In this document: one piece after another, positions 58,960 through 64,000 of the stretch
Layout of the letters: each line of letters starts with the position of its first letter
Position numbering within the stretch: position 1 is the stretch's first letter
NCBI RefSeq assembly: GCF_003148765.1
Contig: NZ_QGGV01000003.1
Location: 1 to 64,000, forward strand
Source: Silicimonas algicola
Lineage (GTDB): Bacteria; Pseudomonadota; Alphaproteobacteria; Rhodobacterales; Rhodobacteraceae
Length of the DNA stretch: 64,000 nt
Direction: 5' to 3'
Notes under the pieces: generated by a model
The model's input: only the letters and a program-made list of their open reading frames with translations
Told to the model about the DNA's origin: nothing
Database searches by the model: none
Program-made: the position numbers and the translations under genes

Positions 58960-59976
58960 TTGGGGCAGGGCGCGTACATCGTCGCGCCCGCCGGCCCCGT
59001 CCTGACCGAGGACGAGGTCGCCTTCTTCCGCGACGCCGACCCGTTCGGGTTCATCCTTTTCGCGCGGAACGCCGAGACGCCCGAGCAGCTTCGCCGCCTC
59101 TGCACCTCGCTGCGCGAGGCCGTGGGGCGCGAGGCGCCGATCCTGATCGACCAGGAGGGCGGCCGGGTCCAGCGCCTCCGCGCACCGCACTGGCGCGAGT
59201 GGATGCCGCCGCTCGATCAGGTTGCCGCCCTCACGCCGCATGAGAGTGCGGCCTTCCGGGCGATGCACCTGCGGGGCCTGATGATCGGGGCCGAACTGCG
59301 CGCACAGGGCATCGACGCCAACTGCGCGCCCTCCGCAGACATCGCCTGGCCCGAGACGCATCCCTTCCTTCGCAACCGCTGCTATGGCACCGACGCCGCG
59401 ACCGTCACCGCCATGGCGCGTGCCTGTGCGACGGGACTTCTCGAGGCGGGAGTGTTGCCGGTGCTTAAGCATGCCCCGGGACACGGGCGCGCGACGCTGG
59501 ACAGCCACCTCGCATTGCCGCGGATCGACGTGCCGCTCGCCGAATTGCGGGACACGGATTTTGCCCCGTTCCGCGCTCTGGCCGACCTGCCCATGGCCAT
59601 GACAGCGCACATCGTCCTGCCGGAAATCGACGCCGAGACGCCCGTGACGCTGTCGCCCGCAGGCGTCCGCTTCCTGCGCGAGGACCTGGGGTTGCAGAAC
59701 TTCCTGATGACCGACGACATCTCGATGCAGGCTCTTTCGGGCGACATCGCCGAGCGTGCCGCCCGCGCCATCGCGGCGGGATGCGACGCCGTCCTGCATT
59801 GCAACGGCGATCTGTCCGAAATGCGGGTGATCGCCGAAACAGTGGGTGCGATGGACGGGGCTTCCCAACATCGCGCAGATATAGCGCTTACTTGCCGGGC
59901 AGGCCTACCAGATATTGACATTTCGGCTCTCGAAGCCGAGTTTGGCGCCCTGATGCAGGGACGTGCCCATGCCTGA
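58960..59976 (+). CDS. nagZ: Beta-N-acetylhexosaminidase NagZ
   Basis: 338 residues, predicted TTG start at 58960 with AGGA 6 nt upstream. Recycles peptidoglycan by removing GlcNAc from anhydromuropeptides in the cytoplasm. GH3 motifs: ILIDQEGGRVQRL, LKHAPGHGRATLDSH with the catalytic His loop, AHIVLPEIDAETPVTLSP and nucleophile Asp in FLMTDDISMQAL. Overlaps scpA by 8 nt. Confidence 0.95.
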   Translation: MGQGAYIVAPAGPVLTEDEVAFFRDADPFGFILFARNAETPEQLRRLCTSLREAVGREAPILIDQEGGRVQRLRAPHWREWMPPLDQVAALTPHESAAFRAMHLRGLMIGAELRAQGIDANCAPSADIAWPETHPFLRNRCYGTDAATVTAMARACATGLLEAGVLPVLKHAPGHGRATLDSHLALPRIDVPLAELRDTDFAPFRALADLPMAMTAHIVLPEIDAETPVTLSPAGVRFLREDLGLQNFLMTDDISMQALSGDIAERAARAIAAGCDAVLHCNGDLSEMRVIAETVGAMDGASQHRADIALTCRAGLPDIDISALEAEFGALMQGRAHA

Positions 59977-60751
59977 TGGCGACATGGATTTCTCGGATGT
60001 TGGGGACCGGCTTGCCGCCGAGGCCCTGATCGTCGACGTGGATGGGTTCGAGGGGCCTCTCGACCTTCTCCTGATGCTGTCGCGCACGCAGAAGGTCGAT
60101 CTCCGCAAGATCAGCGTCCTTGCCCTGGCCGAGCAGTACCTGTCCTTCGTCCAGCGCGCCAAGACGTTGCGGATCGAACTGGCGGCCGATTATCTCGTGA
60201 TGGCGGCCTGGCTCGCGTTTCTCAAGTCGCGGCTGCTGCTGCCTCCCGACCCGTCGGACGAGGGACCCTCGGGCGAAGAGCTGGCAGCGCACCTGGCCTT
60301 CCAGCTTGAACGCCTCGCCGCCATGCGCGACCGCGCCGCGCAGCTCATGGCGCGCGACCAGAAGGGCCGCGACTTCTTCGTGCGCGGCCTGCCCGAGGAC
60401 GTGACACGCGTGCGCCGCGTCCGCTATACCGCGACGCTTCTCGACCTGATGCAGGGCTATGCCCGGATCCGCACCAAGGACGAGTTCCGGCCCTACGTCA
60501 TGGACCGCGACAATGTCTTCACGCTGGAGCAGGCGCTGGAGCGGATGCGCGGCCTGATCGGCTATGCGGGCGAATGGACCGACCTTCTGTCCTACCTTCC
60601 CGAGGGTTGGGAGAGCGATCCGCAGCGGCGGCGCTCGGCCACGGCGTCGCACTTTGCGGCCTCGCTCGAACTGGTCAAGACCGGTGCGATCCGCATCCGT
60701 CAGTCCGACACCTTCGCGCCGATCCAGATCCGGGCGGTCGCCCGTGCCTGA
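59969..60751 (+). CDS. scpA: Segregation and condensation protein A
   Basis: 260 residues from ATG at 59969 (a GTG two codons earlier is possible). Kleisin of the SMC-ScpAB condensin: N-terminal SMC-binding part DGFEGPLDLLLMLSRTQKVD, LAADYLVMAAWLAFLKSRLL, and the C-terminal winged helix. Start within the nagZ end and end overlapping scpB by 8 nt show tight coupling. Confidence 0.97.
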   Translation: MPDGDMDFSDVGDRLAAEALIVDVDGFEGPLDLLLMLSRTQKVDLRKISVLALAEQYLSFVQRAKTLRIELAADYLVMAAWLAFLKSRLLLPPDPSDEGPSGEELAAHLAFQLERLAAMRDRAAQLMARDQKGRDFFVRGLPEDVTRVRRVRYTATLLDLMQGYARIRTKDEFRPYVMDRDNVFTLEQALERMRGLIGYAGEWTDLLSYLPEGWESDPQRRRSATASHFAASLELVKTGAIRIRQSDTFAPIQIRAVARA

Positions 60752-61412
60752 GACCGGCCCCGAGGCCGCCGACGACCGGCCCCCGCGCGAGAGCCTTTTC
60801 GAGGCGCCGCCCGAGGCCGAGCAGGAGCGGATGGTCGAGGCGATCCTCTTTGCGACGGTCGAACCGATCGGGGTCGCCGACCTGAACACGCGCCTGCCGC
60901 ACGGTTGCGACGCCGCGGCGACGGTTGAACGGTTGCGGAAGCGCTATGAGGGGCGGGGCGTTTCAGTGGTCAAGGTGGGCGACGCCTGGGCCATGCGCAC
61001 CGCGCCGGACCTGGGCTTCCTGATGCAGAAGGAGACGGTCGAGACGCGCAAGCTTTCGCGCGCGGCCGTCGAGACGCTGGCGATCATCGCCTATCACCAG
61101 CCGGTGACGCGGGCCGAGATCGAGGAGATCCGGGGCGTCAGCGTCAGCCGGGGCACGGTCGACCAGTTGCTGGAGCTCGAGTGGATCCGTTTCGGGCGGC
61201 GCAAGATGACACCCGGACGCCCGGTGACCTATGTCGTAACGCAGGAATTCCTGGACCACTTCGGGCTTGAAAGCGCGCGCGACCTGCCCGGGCTGAAGGA
61301 ATTGCGTGCCGCAGGCCTCCTGGAGAACCGTCCGCCGCCCGGTGACGCGCTGCAGGGCGACGACGGCGAGGACGACCAGGACCAGACCGACATGTTCGAG
61401 GACGAGGCATGA
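60744..61412 (+). CDS. scpB: Segregation and condensation protein B
   Basis: 222 residues, GTG start inside the scpA end. Two winged-helix modules: MVEAILFATVEPIGVADL at the N-terminus, LSRAAVETLAIIAYHQPVTR, EIRGVSVSRGTVDQLLELEW, and RPVTYVVTQEFLDHFGLES. Regulates the SMC-ScpA complex. An acidic tail (GDDGEDDQDQTDMFEDEA) closes the protein. Confidence 0.97.
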   Translation: MPETGPEAADDRPPRESLFEAPPEAEQERMVEAILFATVEPIGVADLNTRLPHGCDAAATVERLRKRYEGRGVSVVKVGDAWAMRTAPDLGFLMQKETVETRKLSRAAVETLAIIAYHQPVTRAEIEEIRGVSVSRGTVDQLLELEWIRFGRRKMTPGRPVTYVVTQEFLDHFGLESARDLPGLKELRAAGLLENRPPPGDALQGDDGEDDQDQTDMFEDEA

Positions 61413-61416
61413 GCAG

Positions 61417-61569
61417 ATGAACGCGAACAGGCTGATCAACATGGCGATCAACATGGTCTTCCGTCACGGGATGCGCTGGCTGAACAAGGGCCAGAAGGTC
61501 GATCCGCGCGTGAAGAAGACGCAGCAGACCATGAAGGCGATGCGGAAGATCAACCGGCTGATGAAGTGA
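61417..61569 (+). CDS. Conserved-looking 50-residue basic protein
   Basis: 50 residues, ATG 4 nt after the scpB stop, stop overlapping the next GTG start. Amphipathic, strongly basic: RLINMAINMVFRHGMRWLNK, then a Lys/Arg-rich half with [18 protein letters not shown]. It could bind membrane or nucleic acid. Position between two coupled genes and intact coding argue that it is real. Function unknown. Confidence 0.75.
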   Translation: MNANRLINMAINMVFRHGMRWLNKGQKVDPRVKKTQQTMKAMRKINRLMK

Positions 61570-62108
61570 GCCTGCGCATCCGGCGTCTCGTGTCGGTGGA
61601 CGAAGTGCACGGGCTGACGCCGCACCTGGCGGACTACGTCCGCTTCGTTTGCGACGACCTCGTTCGCGCCGGCGCGCCGCGATTCCAGCCAGACGGCCTT
61701 CTGTCGAAGACCCTCGCTCACCTGCAAGACGTGGTGCCGCCGCGTGGCTATGCTTTCGTGGCCGAGGATGACGGGGATGCTGTCCTCGGCATGGTCTTCC
61801 TGCGTCCGTCAGGGGCAGGCGCAATGGAGATCAAGCGCCTCTACGTTCCGCCCGCGGGTCGCGGCATGGGCGTCGGTCGGGCTCTGGTGATGGCGGCCGT
61901 GGCAGCCGCGCAGGAGGCGGGAGCAGCGGTCGTCCGGCTCGATTCAACGCGCAACCTGACGCCCGCTCTCGACCTCTACCGCAAGCTCGGCTTCGTCGAG
62001 AGGGACGCCTTTCCCGAAAGCGACCTTGCAGGCGATCCCGTCCTGGGCCCCTGGGCGATCTACATGGAGTTGCCCCTCAGCCCTCAGGGCCAGAGCATCC
62101 AGAGATAG
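61566..62108 (+). CDS. GNAT family N-acetyltransferase
   Basis: 180 residues, GTG start in the previous stop (GTGA). GNAT motifs: [40 protein letters not shown] (acetyl-CoA loop), [28 protein letters not shown]. Last gene of the argS-scpB run on this strand; the tat genes that often follow scpB in relatives are not here. Its end overlaps the convergent antiporter gene by 25 nt. Confidence 0.9.
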   Translation: MSLRIRRLVSVDEVHGLTPHLADYVRFVCDDLVRAGAPRFQPDGLLSKTLAHLQDVVPPRGYAFVAEDDGDAVLGMVFLRPSGAGAMEIKRLYVPPAGRGMGVGRALVMAAVAAAQEAGAAVVRLDSTRNLTPALDLYRKLGFVERDAFPESDLAGDPVLGPWAIYMELPLSPQGQSIQR

Positions 62109-63022
62109 ACGACGTAGAGCGCGAGGAAGGCCAGGCCCTCGGTTCGCGTGACGCGAAGACCCGTTCGGCAGACGACCAGAAGAGCCACCGTCGCCGCAAG
62201 AAGGATGCCGCCGTCGCGGACCGACATGTCGGCCGGCACGGTGATCGGCGTAATCAGCGCGGTCAAACCGAGGATACCGAGGATGTTGAAGATGTTCGAG
62301 CCGATGACGTTGCCGAGTGCAATGTCGCCCTCGCCCTTGCGTGCCGCGATCACCGAGGTGACGAGTTCGGGCAAGGAGGTGCCGACCGCGACGATGGTCA
62401 GCCCGATCACCGCCTCGGACACACCCGCCGCTTCGGCCAGCGCCACCGCGCCCTGCACGAGAAGCATGGCCCCCCCGATCATGCCGACGAGGCCTCCGGC
62501 GAGGTAGGCCGCCGAACGCCCCGCGCCGACCATCGCCGTCTCCTCTTCTGCCTCGGGCCGGGGCGAGGTGCGGATGACATAGGTGAGGTAGGCGATCAGG
62601 CCAGCGAAGAGGACGAACCCGGCAAGCCGACTCGCCTCGCCCAGAAAGAGGATGGCGACAGCGGCGAGGGTGGCCGCGATCAGCACCACGGAATCGCGCT
62701 TGAGCGCCGACCGGTCGACAATGATCGGCATCATCACCGCAGCGAGGCCGAGGATCAGGAGGATGTTGGCGATGTTCGACCCGACGACGTTTCCGACAGC
62801 GATGCCGGGAGCATCCTCGAGGGCTGCGACGAGGCTCGTCGCCAGTTCCGGCGCCGAGGTGCCGAAGCCAACCACGGTCACGCCGATCACGAGGGGAGAG
62901 AGACGCAGGCGGCGCGCCAGTGCCACGGCGCCCCGGACCAGAAGCTCGCCGCCGACGACGAGGACAACAAAACCGACAAGGATGAGGACAATGTTCAAGA
63001 GGCACCTGTGCACGAGCGGCAC
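62084..63022 (-). CDS. Calcium/sodium antiporter (CaCA family, YrbG-like)
   Basis: 312 residues with about ten membrane helices in two inverted halves. Both alpha repeats are clear: [12 protein letters not shown] with [14 protein letters not shown], and [12 protein letters not shown] with [14 protein letters not shown], holding the ion-binding Glu residues. Start uncertain: GTG at 63022 is listed, but a GTG three codons later and a TTG at 62998 (AGGTG upstream, at the usual start of the first helix) are also possible. Confidence 0.93.
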   Translation of the reverse strand: MPLVHRCLLNIVLILVGFVVLVVGGELLVRGAVALARRLRLSPLVIGVTVVGFGTSAPELATSLVAALEDAPGIAVGNVVGSNIANILLILGLAAVMMPIIVDRSALKRDSVVLIAATLAAVAILFLGEASRLAGFVLFAGLIAYLTYVIRTSPRPEAEEETAMVGAGRSAAYLAGGLVGMIGGAMLLVQGAVALAEAAGVSEAVIGLTIVAVGTSLPELVTSVIAARKGEGDIALGNVIGSNIFNILGILGLTALITPITVPADMSVRDGGILLAATVALLVVCRTGLRVTRTEGLAFLALYVVYLWMLWP

Positions 63023-63103
63023 GGGCGCCGCGTGAGAGACATTGTGGCGGAGACGCTTGGCGTCAAGGTCGGTCGTGGGTTCGGGAAAAATGAAACTGGG
63101 CGC

Positions 63104-64000
63104 TCAGTTCCTAAGCGCGCGGAAATGCTTCGACAGCTTCAGCCCCTGGCCCTGGTAGTTGGACGCGATCTCGCGGCCGTAGAGCGTCTCGGGCATGGCG
63201 GCCATTGACTCGTAGACCAGCCGTCCCACGATCTGGCCGTGTTCCAGGACGAAGGGCGCTTCGTGGCACCGGACTTCCAGCACCCCGCGCGAGCCCGAAC
63301 CGCCCGCCTCGGCCCATCCGAAGCCCGGATCGAAGAACCCGGCGTAGTGGACACGGAACTCGCCCACCATCGCGACATAGGGCGCCATCTCGGCGGCGTG
63401 GGTGGGCGGGATCGTCACCGCCTCGCGGCTGACGAGGATGTAGAAAGCGCCGGGGTCGAGGATGATACGGCCGTCGCGGGTATGAACCTCTTCCCAGAAA
63501 TCCGAGGGTTCGTAGTGGCCGATACGGTCAAGGTCGATCAGCCCTGTGTGCGGCTTGGCGCGATAGCCGACGAGGCTGCCCTTTGCGGGCCGCAGGTCGA
63601 CCGAAAAACCGAGCCCGTCGTCGATCACTGCCTCGCCGTCGACAAGACCGACCCTGCCGTGAAGGGCCGCCAGCGACACGTCGTCCAACTCGGCATGACC
63701 CTCGCGGAACCGGATCTGGTTCAGGCGCATTCCGGGCCGAACGAGAACCGAGAACGAGCGGGGACAGATCTCGGCGTAGAGCGGACCCTCGTAACCCAAG
63801 GGGATGCGGTCGAACTCGGTGCCGCCATCGGTGATGCAGCGGGTAAGGAGGTCGAGACGCCCTGTGGAACTCTTGGCGTTCGCCACGGCGCTGACCTGCG
63901 GCGGCAGCTTCAGCCGCTCCATCAGCGGGACGACGTAGACGCAGCCTTTCTCGAGCACCGCGCCGTGTGTCAGGTCGATCCGGTGCATCTCGAAGTCGGA
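63104..64000 (-). CDS. dcd: 2'-deoxycytidine 5'-triphosphate deaminase (5' end outside window)
   Basis: At least 298 C-terminal residues; the frame runs off the window edge. Makes dUTP from dCTP. Trimeric dUTPase-fold motifs: VANAKSSTGRLDLLTRC (substrate loop), GPLYAEICPRSFSVLVRPGM, and in the second half VGEFRVHYAGFFDPGFGW with RCHEAPFVLEHGQIVGRL. Two dUTPase-like units in tandem explain a length well above E. coli Dcd (193 residues); this long form is known in alphaproteobacteria. Confidence 0.93.
   Translation of the reverse strand, partial: SDFEMHRIDLTHGAVLEKGCVYVVPLMERLKLPPQVSAVANAKSSTGRLDLLTRCITDGGTEFDRIPLGYEGPLYAEICPRSFSVLVRPGMRLNQIRFREGHAELDDVSLAALHGRVGLVDGEAVIDDGLGFSVDLRPAKGSLVGYRAKPHTGLIDLDRIGHYEPSDFWEEVHTRDGRIILDPGAFYILVSREAVTIPPTHAAEMAPYVAMVGEFRVHYAGFFDPGFGWAEAGGSGSRGVLEVRCHEAPFVLEHGQIVGRLVYESMAAMPETLYGREIASNYQGQGLKLSKHFRALRN

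Overview
The window is a stretch of high-GC, gene-dense alphaproteobacterial chromosome, most probably from the Rhodobacteraceae (Roseobacter/Rhodobacter relatives). Supporting signs are a 407-residue C4-pathway 5-aminolevulinate synthase with a GTG start and an FnrL-type box upstream, the gene order argS - SPOR protein - nagZ - scpA - scpB, a GTTC-N7-GTTC SOS box of the alphaproteobacterial kind before uvrA, many GTG/TTG starts, and 4-nt start/stop overlaps. I see no prophage, CRISPR array, insertion sequence or conjugative module. Most of it is core chromosome with small accessory insertions.

Layout. 1-3.5 kb: the end of a TctA-type tripartite tricarboxylate transporter, translationally coupled to an MmgE/PrpD-family protein and a three-domain rhodanese protein. 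3.6-6.9 kb: two HWE-type sensor histidine kinases flanking a stand-alone receiver protein. 7.1-14.5 kb: an overlapping glgE - treS/maltokinase - glgB operon (trehalose to branched alpha-glucan) preceded by a near-perfect EcfG (general stress response) promoter. 14.6-18.1 kb: a mostly empty 0.6-kb stretch, a small secreted protein, an alpha/beta hydrolase-LuxR fusion with a Cys nucleophile, an L,D-transpeptidase lipoprotein, and a relic of an MFS/spermidine-synthase-like gene. 18.1-21.3 kb: GNAT, tRNA-Asp(GTC), a fluoroacetate-dehalogenase-like hydrolase, an M20 dipeptidase. 21.4-25.9 kb: secreted protein, hemA, RodZ-like protein, ispG. 25.9-31.8 kb: DsbA-like protein, aminotransferase, amiC-type amidase, PBP1A. 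31.8-37.2 kb: prfB, DUF2189 membrane protein with an FNR-like box, a bactofilin/M23 peptidase pair, DUF455 protein, Bcp peroxiredoxin. 37.3-46 kb: large AsmA/YhdP-like protein, queA, MFS carrier, DUF924 protein, lpdA, two small envelope proteins. 46.1-50.8 kb: uvrA with LexA box, two small secreted proteins, xthA. 51-55 kb: GNAT-like protein, small ORF, erpA, dgt, and a stand-alone QueC-like ATPase. 55.2-64 kb: argS, a lower-GC orphan secreted protein, SPOR protein, nagZ, scpA, scpB, a 50-residue protein, GNAT, a Ca2+/Na+ antiporter and a truncated dcd.

Functional themes are envelope construction (amidase, PBP1A, L,D-transpeptidase, bactofilin-M23, SPOR, NagZ, YhdP-like), stress-linked storage carbohydrate, DNA repair and nucleotide quality control (UvrA, XthA, Dgt, Dcd), and oxygen-responsive functions (FnrL-type boxes). 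No single locus is clearly a new defence or biosynthetic system. The best leads are the stress-promoter-driven GlgE operon, the coupled bactofilin/M23 pair, the stand-alone QueC-like enzyme, the Cys-nucleophile hydrolase-regulator, the coupled TctA/PrpD/rhodanese unit and the fluoroacetate dehalogenase signature.
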